Source: Symbiodinium natans
Lineage: Eukaryota; Sar; Dinophyceae; Suessiales; Symbiodiniaceae
Direction of reading: 5' to 3'
Assembly: GCA_905221605.1 (NCBI GenBank)
Contig: CAJNDS010000336.1
Coordinates: 124,001 to 188,000, forward strand
DNA: 64,000 nt
Under the pieces are notes generated by a model. That model worked only from the letters and a program-made list of their open reading frames with translations, was not told the DNA's origin and did not search any database. A program made the position numbers and the translations under genes. Shown piece by piece: positions 30,851 to 43,139 of the stretch. How positions within the stretch are numbered: position 1 is the stretch's first letter; every line of letters starts with the position of its first letter.

Positions 30851-33800
30851 TCAACGGAAGTCGAACGGACACTGCACTCCAACTCGTTCCCTTTCCATGC
30901 GCCAGGCATGAAGCAAGCACAGCTTCATGGCGCCGTAATCGTCCGTGAAAGAGCCGGTGCCATAGCTCCAGCATTTCTCGGGCCAGAACCTGCTTCGAAC
31001 GCGCCATCTGTTCTGGCGCCTGGCATCTTTGTAGATGCTGCAAAACTTGGGAAGCCACTTCGAGGCTTCTTCCTGACTGTACCCAGTCATCAGGGCGGGC
31101 ACCAGGGATATTGATGGCTCAGAGAGGGTTGCAGGGACATCCGGCTGCAATTGCGCGAGTTTGTCCAACCGGGCTTGCTCTTGCTTCTGAGCTGCCTCAC
31201 GCCGTGACTTCAATTTCTCGAACTGTCTGCGGACATCGTCATCGTCCTCATCATCAAAAAGGTTCGGGTCAAATGCCTGAGTATCTGCCAGCAGCTTTGC
31301 GTTCATCACCGTTTTTCCTCTGGCGACAAGCGCCGCCTCTACCATCTGATTTGTCGCCTCCGGGCCGACAGCATGCTTCACCAATGCTGCGACCAAAGGA
31401 ACTTCTGTGCTTGGCTTCTTTCCTGGAACCCAGGGAACTTTCAGATGAGCAAAGAGTTTCTTCAAAAACGTTACGGTCATGTTGCGAAAGCCGCCCCAAG
31501 CAGCGTGCTTGAGCAAGGTCATGCCCTCTTTGTTGTGCACCAGCCCTGCGCCGGGCCTTGGTTCTCGGTGATGGGCGATGCTGCGACATCGCATCGCTCA
31601 TGTCGCCCCAAAAAGCTCCGCCCCATCTATTTGCGTACACACCATCCCATTTATTTGCTTACGCACCATGATCCCCCCCCCCTCCCCCTCCATGACACAT
31701 GCCATCCCCGCTGCCGCTGCGCCTTGTGAATCATTGCGCACCTCCTCCCGCCCCACCACCCACCACCCCCAACCACCCCCCCTGTCCCACCGCACCCAAC
31801 AACAAAGCACTGTACGCATTGGCTGTCGACAGCAGACTCTACTATACGAATACAACTACCGCCAAAACCAACTACACAGCAGCTGGGAGCTGGGAGCTGA
31901 GAGCTGGGAGCAGAGAGCAGAGAGCAGAGAGCTGGGAGCTGGGAGCTGGGAGCTGGGAGCTGAGAGCTGGGAGCTGGGAGCTGGGAGCAGAGAGCAGAGA
32001 GCTGGGCTTGGAGAGCTGGGAGTTGGGAGTTGGGAGCTGGGAGCTGGGACTGAGAGGAGAGCTGAGAGCTGGGAGCTGAGAGCTGGGAGCTGGGAGCTGG
32101 GAGCTGGGACCAGAGAGCTGAAAGCTGGGAGCTGGGGGCTGGGAGCTGAGAGCTTTGAGCGGAGAGCTGGGAGCAGAGAGCTGAGAGCTGGGAGCTGGGG
32201 GCTGGGAGCTGGGAGCAGAGAGCTGAGCCTGGGAGCTGAGAGCTGGGAGCTGGGAGCTGGGAGCTGAGAGCTGGGAGCAGAGAGCTGAGAGCTGGGAGCT
32301 GGGAGCTGGGAGCTGAGAGCTGGGAGCAGAGAGCTGAGAGCTAAGGGCTGGGAGCTGGGAGTCTTGCGACAGTGGAGTCTACGACAACAACTACCACGAA
32401 ACTGCATGTGAAGCCCAAGCTTCCGAGATGGCCCAGGGCATACCGGCTCAACTCCCAACACACGCCAATCCTCCAGGCGCTCCACAACCGCAAACGAGAC
32501 AGACTCCAAGGCATCTGGAGCGAGAACGATGTCTGCGCCAGACTTCGATGTCGAAGGTGGGGCACGCCAAAGCAAAGCACCGTACTGGCTGGTGTGAAAA
32601 ACCAACTTTGCTCTGGCGCCCTTCTGCAAAACCAAGGTTCCAGGCGTTAAAAGCAAAGAGAGGTATGCGTGCTGCATTCTGGACCAATCACCACTCAAGG
32701 CCTGCGCAAAAAAACCCAAAACTCATGAAACAACAAACCTTCGACTGCGTAAGTAAATCTGCAAAGCCGCACTTGGCCTGAAGAAGTTGCCACATTAATG
32801 CAGCTGTCTTGATATCAGCAGGCTCAAAAGGCGGCCAATCGTGAACCTGCTGAATTTGCTGCTCTGTCAAAGAGCACGGACCTGAGCATGTCTGGGGCGG
32901 GGGTAATCGAAATCACAGCCATAAAACAACGGGATTCGAAAAAAAAAAAAAACCTGCATCGAACCTAATCCTGCCCCAAACCTGAATCAAGGTGCTTCGT
33001 TTTCCAAAGAAGAGTCCTTCGGGAGCTAGTTTTGGTGGCGCCGCCGCCCGGGCGGCGGGTGTGATCGGGACCGACTTGCGCTCGAACTCCGCAGCAGTCC
33101 GCCCTCCAATGGATGCCAAATTCCACCTGGACCGTTTCAATGCAACCTCTGCTCACAATGGCTAACTTTTCGATAGCTCCGTAGTTCCTCAACACAATGC
33201 TACCAGGCCACAGCGTTTGCGGCGCCTGCATTTTCGCGCGGTTTAGGGATGCCTGCTGACGGGAATCGTTGAAGAGCTGTTCCACCAGAAGCGTAGAGAG
33301 GTGAGCGTGGGAGTACTCGCGCAACTTCCCGAGCAGCGGCTGCGGCACCTGGCCACGCAAACTCGCTACACGGGCTCAAACCGGGGGAGTACTTAGAATA
33401 GCATTCTGCTTCTGAATAAAACAGCCTATATTTGAATCGTTTTGCTGCGTGCTAATTCTAGCATTATCGAAAAACATTCAAAGTCTGGAGTTGTAAGCAC
33501 GGAGCTCCCCCTTTCTTCACCGCCAGACAGATCTGCTACATGCTTAGGTTGATTGACCTTTAACAACCCGCATAACCATGTAAAGCTCTAATCTAGCTTG
33601 ACACCCAACCTATTGAAAGCACTTTTGAAACCAACTAACTTTGGTAAGTTGTTGCAGGACGTCATGAAGCTTGGCAATCCTTGTAACTGCATCTGAAAGA
33701 TTCTAAAGAGTTCTATCTAGTTTCAAAGAAATTGCACAATGCGATTAATTACTTTGAAGCTTCACAGGTAAGCGTTACTATCCGCGCAGGTCTTCTAGTC

Positions 33801-36800
33801 TAAGTAGACCGGCCTTCTTCCAGTCCGCTTCGAGAAGTTGCAGAAGAGCAACCCGGGAAAAGTGTTCACGAGGAACCTTCATGCGTGCGTGCATGCGCCT
33901 GCTACCTACTACGCACTCAGCAAAGAAATGATGGCAGCCTGAGCCTTGAGCAAGCCTCCCCCCCCCACCCACCCGCCCACCCCCGCTCAAGCGTTGACTG
34001 CAAATTGGACCACGGGACAAGTAGATTGCGGCAAAACGTCTGTGCCTCGGTGGAAGCACAAGCCTCCAGAACCTCCAATGAGTTCCACGCTTGTTTCAAC
34101 TTGTTCAGCCACTTGTCAACCACGGCTGCATCTGCACTGGTCAAGGCTATCAAAGACAAAGGCGGCATCTGGTACCTCCGCGCAAGAATGGGCAAGCAAC
34201 GCCGCTATATACTGCTGCACAGTGAACAGCGCAAATTCAAAACATGTGCAACCCAGGCTGCACCAACGCACAATTTCAAAACACCATACCCTGTCAACAA
34301 CCCCCGGATTTCTGCTTCAGTCTTCGGGCTGCACTCTGCCTACAGCACCTGTAAGAAATGGGATAAGAACAACTTGTTCCGGGCTACACCATGGCTGTGC
34401 AAAGCAGATTTCCAACCAAGCGGAGAGCCATGTGGAACATGCTACTGAGAACGACTCGGTCATCTTCTGGTCGCCCTGCGTCGAGCTGCTCCCTAGAAAG
34501 ACCCATGATCTCCGCAAAGCGCTTGCTGAACAGGTGATCCAGGAGTTGCTTGCAAACCAGCATGAGCGAGCCTTCCGCCAAGCCCACATGGAAGTCTTGA
34601 ACGCCCATGATGGTTTTCACTTTGGCTATGGCATCTCCGAAGAACGCGTGGAGAGGGTCGGTCAGGTGGATCATGGAAACCCAAAGCCGCACGTTCAGCC
34701 TCCGCGTCAGCAGCTTGCAGCAGTACTCCAGCTGGGTCCTTGTTTGCCCTCTTCTTTTCTCAGCTTCTCTCTTGCAGTCGGCGACCGAATTGCGCGATGA
34801 TGATGGCCCTTGTGCTGCACCTCGCGCCTGTGACGATGCTTCTTCGTCAGGCTGAACAAGATTTGCCTCCGCAAGTTCACCAGGAAAGGGCGCCTGCAAG
34901 TCATCTTCCATGCAGCCATCCCGCCGGTCTTGTTCGCAAAACAGCGGACATTGCCCTTCCGACCACCACCGGCGCCGAAAGCCCAGCCACAACAAAATCA
35001 ACAAGTCCAACTGCAGGTGCGGCAAGATGCTTTGGGACTGCTGCTCAAAAGACCACCAACGGGACAGCTTGTTGCAGTCACTACCACAGCTCCTCAGGGC
35101 ACATTGTTTGCGGCACCAATCCCATGTAAAGCGCATGTGCTCGGCGGTACCCACATTGGCCATCTCATGCAGCTCGCAGTTGGAGGCAACAATGTCATCG
35201 TAGAGCAGCCTGGCATACTTGCGCATGTCAACTTAACCAAAAATGCCATTCACAACGGCATCCATGTCTTGCTTTCGATGCTCGAATTTGCAGCTTAGAT
35301 GCTGGAAAAGGACATTGTCAGGGCTGCAGGATCTGAAGTACTCATTCGCGGCTGCTTTCAGCACTTCATGGTTAGATTGCCCTTTGTATGGGCCATGCCG
35401 GAGCTTCACCATGTGTCTGTATTCCATCTTGATGATCAGGAGGCCCGATTCTTGCTGGGCATCGGTCAAGTCGTTGATTACCCTGTGAAAGAAATCCCAC
35501 CCAAAAGTGCAATTCAGGCCCAAGCCATGACAGAGCCAGTTCAAAGCCTGAAACCCGCCCGGCCCCTGATCAGCTGCGAGGTGTAACACCGGGCTGTGCG
35601 GCTGTCCATCGACGAGCTTCACCGGAAGTTCAAAGCGGTATTTGCCATCACCATGGTCTACGCAGGCACGCCTGTTTGCAAGAAAAAGACTTAATCCATG
35701 TTGACTCCGCGCGCTTCGTTTGCGGCGCGCGCTTCGTTTGCGGCATGCAACATCGGGCAAAATTGTTTGAACATGAAATTTGAAAGCCCTACCGTATTGC
35801 GGTCCATATCTAGCTGAAGCAAAAGCGCGTTGCAGCCAATATCTAGCTGAAGCTGGCGAACACCAAATTAAGGGTCGATGTTGGGATGCTTGCGGCATAC
35901 GGCCGGAATGATGTTTCAAAATCTGCCGTGCCTTCGTTGCTCTTGCTCTCCAGGTGGCACCATGTCCACAAAATATCTAGTTTCATTGGGCAACAATGCT
36001 CGTACCTGACTTTCCGGAAGAAATGCAGCCAAACCCCAGCCGAAGGACTTCAGCAGGGCATTGTCCAACAGCCGAATAACTTTCTCTGCCACAACACGAA
36101 GTGCGGCATCATGCCCAGGCCCGAGTTCCTTGGCACGCCATGTGCTCTGGTCGCTTTCATCTGAATCCTTGTTTAGATAAAATTCGCCTCGGCTTCCTGC
36201 CACAAGGCACCGAGAACAAGATTGCGAGAAAGGCACCCTTTCCTGGCAACTCCTGCGCCAGACCCCCCTTCCCTCCTAGGACCCCCCACCTCCCCGATCC
36301 CAAAACCCGGCTCCTAGCACCTTCTTGGAGAGACTGAACCTCCCCACTCTTGCCTACGACCCCGGCCCCTTCTCTGGTCTCGCGAACCCTAAACCCTAAA
36401 CCCCAAACCCTAACCTAAAACACCCTACCCTGGGCCGGCCCGGCTGCCGAAAACCGGGCACGCAAGCGTTTACAATACATCAAGCAGGTCACTTCCAATT
36501 TGCTCTTCTCGCTCTCAAGCAAGTCATTCATCAAGATGTTCCGTAGTCTTAGGTTCTCCAGCGCTTGCTCTGGAACATCCGATTTGTCGGGTTGGCCGCG
36601 CTTTTCGTGGTACACTTTCAGCACCTGCACACGCTGTCACGCAGTGCAAATTCGCAGCAACAATGAGCAAACAAATGTGGCTTTCAGTGGCCAGCTGGCA
36701 GGGCATGGCAAGCGGATTCTGCTGACGCACTTTTCCCATTCTTTCAGCAAGCGCTCGCGGGAAAGGCGACTCCTGGGTTTGCCAGTCAGTATTGTGTCTG

Positions 36801-36876
36801 CCGTGCGCATCTTCCCTTTACGAGATTTTGGGGTTTCGGGTTGCGGGTGTAGGGGGTTTAAGGAGCAGCGAGCCAT
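30851..36876 (-). CDS. Large unrecognised multi-exon gene, probably a lineage-specific (possibly mobile) family
   Basis: Minus-strand frames with coding-like composition follow each other: 36850-36640 (SRERLLKEWEKCV); 36625-36430 (VPEQALENLRLRNILMNDLL); 36230-35940 (ALLPNETRYFVDMVPPGEQE); 35680-35235 (VLHLAADQGPGGFQALNWLC, WDFFHRVINDLTDA, LRHGPYKGQSNHEVLKAAAN); 35226-34384 (LTDPLHAFFGDAIAKVKTIM, FSKRFAEIMGLSREQLDAGR); 34195-33780; 33360-32965; 32870-32370; 31594-30851 (acidic NLFDDEDDDDVRRQFEKLKS, basic coiled stretch, final TGA at 30851-30853). The D-Q-G...F-H-R-x-x-N-D arrangement recalls a recurrent uncharacterised family in dinoflagellate gene models, but I cannot verify that. No known catalytic domain was recognised. 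Exon joins are unresolved, and the frames may belong to more than one gene. An intron carries the 7-bp minisatellite at 31.9-32.4 kb. Confidence 0.5.
31866..32362. repeat. 7-bp minisatellite (GGGAGCT / GAGAGCT)
   Basis: About 70 units of GGGAGCT, GAGAGCT and GGGAGCAGAGAGCAG-type variants follow one another. The array lies between two coding segments of the minus-strand gene and is probably intronic. It stays open on both strands, and the translated ELGAGSW and SSQLPAP frames are artefacts. Confidence 0.95.
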
Positions 36877-36879
36877 GAC

Positions 36880-37378
36880 ACATCATTCAATAATCGTAGC
36901 GCCGTCCGTGGAAAAAGCCTTGGCTAGGCCTCTGGGAGAATATCTAAACGCTAAGCCGTACCCGCCTTCAACCCTAAAAGCCCTAAACCCTGAACCCTAA
37001 ACCCTGAACCCTGACCCTAAACCCTAAACCCTAAATCCTAAACCCAACCCCCCCCGCCCAAAGAAAAAATAATGCCAGACCATCCTACAGAGCTGAACCC
37101 TTCTGTCCTTATAGGGTCCTTTCAGGGGCTTTTGAGAGGAGATGTGCCTGGGAGAAGCTGAGTGGCTTTAGCATGCTTTAGCACGCAGGTGCCAGTCCTG
37201 CAAAACAGCCCCCCCTCCCCACTCCCCTCCCGCCCCTTCTTCCGCGCCCCTGCCCCTCCCCCCCTTCCTGCCCCCTCCCTCCCCCCCTTTTCCCCCTCTC
37301 GGTGCGTAACCAAACAGCCCCCCACAAGAAGAAGAGCAGCGTAACCAAACCCCCCCAACAGCAGTAGAGGAGCGCAGG
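36880..37378. other. Spacer with short telomeric run and pyrimidine tract
   Basis: CCCTAAA/CCCTGAA units lie at 36970-37045. A C/T-rich tract spans 37205-37300. GGTGCGTAACCAAACAGCCC at about 37301 is the complement of the dispersed CTGTTTGCTTACGCACC motif described at 40.3 and 47.8 kb. No gene seen. Confidence 0.55.
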
Positions 37379-37379
37379 G

Positions 37380-38600
37380 CCCGGAAGGGTTTAGAGCCTA
37401 AACCCTAAATTTAAGCCCTAAACCCCAGGGTTTAAGCCCCATAAGCCCTAAATTTTAGGGTTTAAGCACAAACCCCAGGGTTTAAGCCCTAAACCCTAGG
37501 GTTTAAGCCCGAAACCCTGGTTTAAGCCCTAAACCCTAGGGTTTAAGCCCTAAACCCTAGGGTTTAAGCCCTAAACCCTAGGGTTTAAGCCCTAAACCCT
37601 AGGGTTTAAGCCTTAAACCCTAGGGTTTAAGCCCTAAACCTTAGGGTTTAAGCCCTAAACCCTAAATTTAAGCCCAAACCCTAGGGTGCAAGTCAGGGTT
37701 TAGGCCCTAAACCCTAGGGTTTAAGCCCTAAACCCTAGGGTTTAAGCCCTAAACCCTAGGGTTTAGGCCCTAAACCCTAGGGTTTAAGCCCTAAACCCTA
37801 GGGTTTAAGCCCTAAACCCTAGCGGTTTAAGCCCTTAACCCTAAATTTAAGCCCAAACTTCAAGTCTTAAACTCTAGGGTTTAAGCCCTAAGCCCTAGGG
37901 TTTAAGCCCTGAACCCTAGGGTTTAAGCCCTAAACCCTAGGCTTTAAGCCCTAAACCCTAAAATTTAAGCCCTAAACCCTAGGGTTTAAGCCCTAAACCC
38001 TAGGGTTCAAGCCCTAAACCCTAGGGGTTTAAGCCCCAAACCCTAAATTTAAGCCCAAACCCTAGGGTTCAAGTCTTAAACCCTAGGGTTTAAGCCCTAA
38101 ACCCTAGGGTTTAAGCCCTAAACCTTAGGGTTTAAGCCCTAAACCCTGGGGTTTAAACCCTAGGGTTTAAGCCCTAAACCCTAGGGTTTAAGCTCTAAAC
38201 CCTAGGGTTTAAGCCCTAAACCCTAAATTTAAGCCCAAACCCTAGGGTTCAAGTCTTAAACCCTAGGGTTTAAGCCCTAAACCCTAGGGTTTAAGCCCTG
38301 AACCCTAGGGTTTAAGCCCTAAACCCTAGGGTTTAAGCCCTAAAATCTAGGGTTTAAGCCCTAAGCCCTAAACCCTAAATTAAAGCCCAAACCCTAGGGT
38401 TCAAGTCTTAAACCCTAGGGTTTAAGCCCTAAACCCGAGGGTTTAAGCCCTAAACCCTAGGGTTTAAGCCCTAAACCCTAGGGTTTAAGCCCTAAACCCT
38501 AGGGTTTAAGCCCTAAACCCTAGGGTTTAAGCCCTAAACCCTAAATTTAAGCCCAAACCCTAGGGTTCAAGTCTTAAACCCTAGGGGTTAAGCCCTAAAC
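37380..38600. repeat. Palindromic telomere-repeat array (~21-bp unit)
   Basis: The unit ACCCTAGGGTTTAAGCCCTA plus one base is repeated about 55 times, with a few longer breaks at AAATTTAAGCCCAAA. Every unit joins a CCCTAAA to a GGGTTTA in back-to-back orientation, so AAACCCTAGGGTTT is a perfect 14-bp palindrome. TTTAAGCCCTAAA links successive units. Unlike all other arrays here it has no net orientation. Sub-blocks of about 175 bp, ending in CTAAATTTAAGCCC then CAAGTCTTAAACCC, recur at 38040, 38225, 38375 and 38545, giving a higher-order pattern. Confidence 0.95.
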
Positions 38601-38862
38601 AACAACCCCCCGTTCCGACTTGTCCGGAAGTGACCCGAAACCCTAAACCCTAGACCCCAAAACCGAAGCCCTGATCCTAAACCCGCAACCCGCAAAACGC
38701 ACACGCGCAACATCCCGAAACTCCTGCCGCTGCATGCTGGCTGCGCTGCAGCACGCCCCACCCACACCACAACCTCACACAGCACATACTGAGACACCTA
38801 GATGCAATTGAAAAAGACTTTCCGGCATGCAGTTTTTCTGTTGTTTTCCCCCAGAGCTCGAA

Positions 38863-40732
38863 TCACAAGAGTACACTTAAACTGGCTAAGAGCACAGCTC
38901 CAAACACAGGTGCAGTGAAACCGTTTCCAACTAGATGCTGCAACAGATCCTGATGTTCGATGCTCAAGCACTTTCTTTGTGCTGTTGCGCACAGCCCTTG
39001 CAGTTTTGCACATTCTTCCATGCTGAGGAGTCGCCCGCGTCCTTGCCGAAAAAGAAAGTATTTTCCGCCTGGAGTTATGCACGGTACAAACCCTCCTGTG
39101 GCAATAGGTGCCCGATGAACACTCTGGTCGCATTGCATCACAAGGGTAGCGTGCAGCGGGTTGAGCCTTGGCAGTCAATCCTACAAGGCATCATGCAAAA
39201 AAGGCGAGCGCAAGATTCAAAAGCATCAACGACAATAACTCGGAATCCTTGTGCAATCACGGGACTTTCTGCCGTGAACCAAAGCAGCCAGCCGACAGGC
39301 CAGCAATTTTTGTTGGCGCCGTGTCAACTCACTGTAGCAGCTGCTCTTCGCCAACAACTTCTGGCACAGCAACAGCAGTCGAGCTGATATCTGTTGTTTT
39401 TTGATGAAATCGATGGTGTGTTGTATCCAGCGTTTCTTGACACCACCCTGAAAGCGCTCTCGCCCCCTTGCCGTCTTTCCCGCAGGCCTGGGCTCTTCAT
39501 CGAGGAACATGTCCAGGCTAGTTACTTGAACCCGCATGTTCTCCACCAGCTCAAATGCGAGTTCGACCCTTTTGCTGGCAGCGGACAAAGACGAGTGCAT
39601 AAAAACCATAAACGCACGCTTGCGACGCTGTGGTAGGAAATGCTTCGAATCGATGATGTGGCATGTGCCTGAATACCCCTGGCCGGCCATTTGCGCCAAT
39701 CTTAGATGAGCTTGCCAGCGGTCACTACAAAGCCCGTTTCTACGGAGGCTTGCGTCATGTGCGCGCACAGTCTCAGCCTAAAAAGCCAAGCAGCATCACA
39801 TCCCAGGGACGCTGTCCAGCATCCACAGCTCGTCTATGCAGCACTGCTTCCACATTTTCGAGGAGTATCAAAAGCGGCTGCCACTTCCCGACCAAGTCGG
39901 CTAGTGTAAAGAAAACATCCCCGCTGCGTGACCCAGCCCCACGTTCAAAAGCAGGCGCTTTGTGCCTCAAGCAGGACAAATCCTGGCACGGGAAGCCGCA
40001 AATCACGATATCGGGTGGTACCACAGCTTCATACCTTTGAGTTTTGAAGCAAAATGCACGGTCGGCTTCTAAAGAAGCTATATCTCCATACAAATGCGCA
40101 ATTTCGGGCTGCAAGGTCTGTGCCAGCAACACCTTCCGCTTGCACACATCAAGCTCGCAAGCGCTGTACACCAACTCCGGCATCCGAAATCGGTCCCATA
40201 CCTTGGCTTGTGCGAGACAGGTACGATCTTACGACGAGCCTTGGTTGCTGGAAAACTCGCATGTCGCGCACGCCCATCCTGGTCGGGGGACAGTGCCTAC
40301 GCACCATGATGGGGCCCAAGTCTGCACTGCTGGGCCCCGAGCTTTCGGAACACTCCCCCTATGCTGCACCACAGCTGGGAGGCTATTTGCTTACACGGGG
40401 CTAAGGTCAGGGGCTATTTGCTTACGCACCATGCTGGGCGCCGAGCTTTGCAAGGCGTGGAACACACCTGTCCCCCACCACCACCCCCCCCCAACAACAA
40501 CACGAAAGAGGCAGCGGTGGGGACTTCGGCGGCTAGGGGATCTGGTCCCTCGATGCTGCAGAGCCACTCCCATCAGAGCGTCGAGAACTATGTGGGCTAC
40601 ATCCAAGCCGGCGCACAGACTCATGATGCGTAGGGTCTTCCGTCCTCTCCAGGCAAGTAACTTGCACTGTGGCTCCTGCAGCAATCGGCGGAGCATCTGA
40701 TGTAGATGGTCGGCCAGCACATAGTCCGACAT
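38863..40732 (-). CDS. C5-cytosine DNA methyltransferase, several exons
   Basis: The enzyme transfers a methyl group from S-adenosylmethionine to C5 of cytosine. Motifs appear in canonical order on the minus strand: motif I SLCAGLDVAHIVLDALMG (40732 to about 40545); an ACELDVCKRKVL-type stretch and motif IV GFPCQDLS with the catalytic Cys, then motif VI LLENVEAVL (40183-39775); motif VIII HFLPQRRKRAFMVF (39768-39230); VIAQGFRVIVVDAFESC (about 39290); motif IX region CITPGGKYF...MEECAKLQG and motif X HLVGNGFTAPVFGAVL (39141-38863, ending in a stop). The frame changes at 39770, where CTTTTTAG looks like an acceptor, and near 39200, so short introns are likely. There is no sign of N-terminal BAH, PWWP or chromodomain exons. 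In dinoflagellates such genes are known both as host genes and carried by retrotransposons; which this is cannot be told. Confidence 0.88.
40285..40440. repeat. Dispersed intron motif CTATTTGCTTACGCACCATG
   Basis: GTGCCTACGCACCATGATGG lies at about 40297. GCTATTTGCTTACACGGGGC then GCTATTTGCTTACGCACCAT lie at about 40381-40430, inside the intron after the motif-I exon of the methyltransferase. Further copies are at 31618-31672, 47758-47862 and, inverted, at about 37301. The repeated CACCATG(A/C)TGGG then GCCGAGCTTT contexts suggest degenerate copies of one small element. Confidence 0.7.
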
Positions 40733-41427
40733 GACGGGCCGCTCACTGCGCTATACCCCTGCAGTGAAGGACCCCCCCCCCGGCACCAACTAAAAAATAT
40801 TATGGAACTGGCTGCTGCTTGTGGGTCACTCCTACTGGTCTCTGCTACATATCAGCAATACACGGTCGCGTTGCCCGCCTTGCCCGGTCCCCTTGACGAC
40901 AGCGATCGGCACAGGGTTAAGCACGAAGCAAAGCATGAAGCAAAGCATGCATGTGCATCGTGACTCTGCTGCCGAGGGAACCTCTGCCGAGGCTACAAAC
41001 TCACGATTGAAACCTTTCCGCTTTTTTCCCTCGCAGAACCAAGACCGCACGCATGAGCGAAGCGAGTCACGGGCTGTTCCTGTGTCTCTCTGCTGCGGCA
41101 CCCCCGAACTTGTGCACTAGTGTTGCATGTGTTATAACTGTGTTATAATGAAAACACACGAAAGCTGCTGCGTTTCGGTTGCAAGACTGTTGCAAGCAAA
41201 CCGGCTGTACAGTCCACAGCGCAAAATGTCCCAAGATGTTGCTGGAAGGGATACCTCCTTCATGCGTTTCGGTCCGTGGGCATGCTTGACAGCAAGGCCA
41301 CTACAGCAGCAACACTCATAGCAGAGGATCGGGGCTCTACAGAAAGCTTCGAAGCTCTAAACGTCGAGCAGGGTCATCAACGTGCTGCTGACCTGCTGTC
41401 GGCCCACGCACTCGTGGAAACATGGAC

Positions 41428-43091
41428 TTACAAACTTGAAACACGCGTAGCGCAGACTTTTCTGCCTTCGCCGCGACCCATGCGCTGATTGTTAGTCACA
41501 GCTTTCGCCTGCCAGCGCAACCTGTAGATTTCCTGGCAAAACTCCAGTCTCAAGGGCGCAGAATAGGCTAGCATGACTCTTGTGGCGAAAGCTGTCATCC
41601 CCAAGGTGAATGTCCTCGGGACATTCACACACTGCGAACCGCCGGACAAGAACTACAACGTCATGGTGACACACTTCACAGAAACAAAGCGGACACCAGT
41701 CAGCGTGAGGCGTTTCCCGGCATGGAGTTTCTTCTTCTTGCCCTTGTTTTCCAAGGCCAAATCTGAATTTGACAGGTCCTGGGCGGCAACTTCAAAGAAG
41801 GCTTCCACCCCGCCAAGGGCAGCAAAGAGCTCTACCAGATGGCGGTCTGACTGCTGCGGCTCCCACACGGCATTCGCTGTTTCCTTGTCTTTTGCCTTGA
41901 AGCTACCGTTCTTGTAGCTTGAGTAGTCGATTGAGACAACCGGCACCTCCACAAATTGCTTGATCACATCGGAAAGCTTCTGCACCCTGCCAGCGTAGAA
42001 TACCTTTGTCCCCTTGTCCGGGTTCCAAGTAAGAATGCTGTTGTCATCTTCACGGCCCTCTGTCCTTACTTTGGGCGGCTGCAGTGGGGAGTGCAGTGGG
42101 AAGGTTGGGGGTAGGCTGGTGTGGAGGTGGTGGGCGAAGGGATGGGCCGTGTTATGGTGAAACTTGGGGAGTGGCGGGCGTTGCAGCCCGAGGCTCCCAG
42201 CAGAGAAGGTTCCACTGTCTGCCTGCAGGTAGTACATCATCTCTCCTGCAGAGAGGCGCTTTCTCCGCGAGCAGCTTTTGAGCATGAGGCCGCCTTCGCC
42301 GTTCACATTGGTCGTCTTCAACAACTTCCACCCGCTTGTCTCCCGAATGACATCAGCACTCTGAGACACATCATCAAGAGGGGGCTTTTCTTCCTTGGAT
42401 TCTGTGGCCATGTCGTCCTGCATGATCAGATCCCGGCGCTCTTCATCGCATAGGTCTAACCCCCCCATCCCTGGCACAGAAGCTTCCCCTCCGACCCCCT
42501 CCATGAAGAACTCCTTCAGCTCAGCTTCAAGGTCCGAGGCGGTCTCCTCTTCTCCTCTTGCATGGTCCTGCTTCGTCTGTTTCCCAGGACGCATCGCCTC
42601 CGATTGCAAGCAGGGTCTTTTCCGGAGCTGCCTGGCCTGCTCATCTACCCCCCTCGGATCTACTTCCCCCGCAGCTTGTGCCGGTGACACCGGCTGGGCT
42701 GCTGGCTGGGCTGCTGGCTGCTGGCTTGGCTGCTGTAGACTTGGCTTTGGCGGCTGCTTTTGCTTTTGGCATGCCGGCTTTCACAGGCTTTGGCTTGGGA
42801 GCACTCGGCCAAAGGAGTTCATCACCCTCGTCAACAGCGGAAGTACAAACAAACTTGGCGAAGACATCGCCATCCTCTCGAAGAAGGTCCACGTTGCTCC
42901 TGCTGGAAGCCCTCCTCAGGGATGGATGACCTCAGGAACGGCCATAAGTCTGAGCAAGATGCTGTCAAGGCGTAACGCTTCGCACGTCCAATCCCGTCCA
43001 GCTGTGGGTGGATGATGGTGACTACATCCTCTGCTGGAGCACTGTCGTCGCTCAGAAGTTGCCAGCGCCTTGCAAAGCACGGTCTGTTCAT
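41428..43091 (-). CDS. Unrecognised multi-exon gene with lysine/alanine-rich and acidic segments
   Basis: Minus-strand frames: 43091-42920 (EDVVTIIHPQLDGIGRAKRY, CSDLWPFLRSSIPEE); 42892-42641 (REDGDVFAKFVCTSAVDEGD then a KAKAAAKAKS, Pro/Ala/Lys-rich linker); 42690-41655 (ASDLEAELKEFFMEGVGGEA; KTTNVNGEGGLMLKSCSRRK; GTKVFYAGRVQKLSDVIKQF; SDRHLVELFAALGGVEAFFE). This last frame ends at a TAG after KCVTMTL, and the same frame continues FLSGGSQCVNVPRTFTLGMT to 41428. The stop may therefore lie in an intron, be read through, or mark decay. The histidine/proline-rich insert at about 42170-42070 may be an intron. No domain recognised. It lies just upstream of the methyltransferase on the same strand. 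Confidence 0.45.
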
Positions 43092-43139
43092 GACACATCA
43101 GGTAAGCAAGTGCGCTGCACTGCATACACATAATCACGA

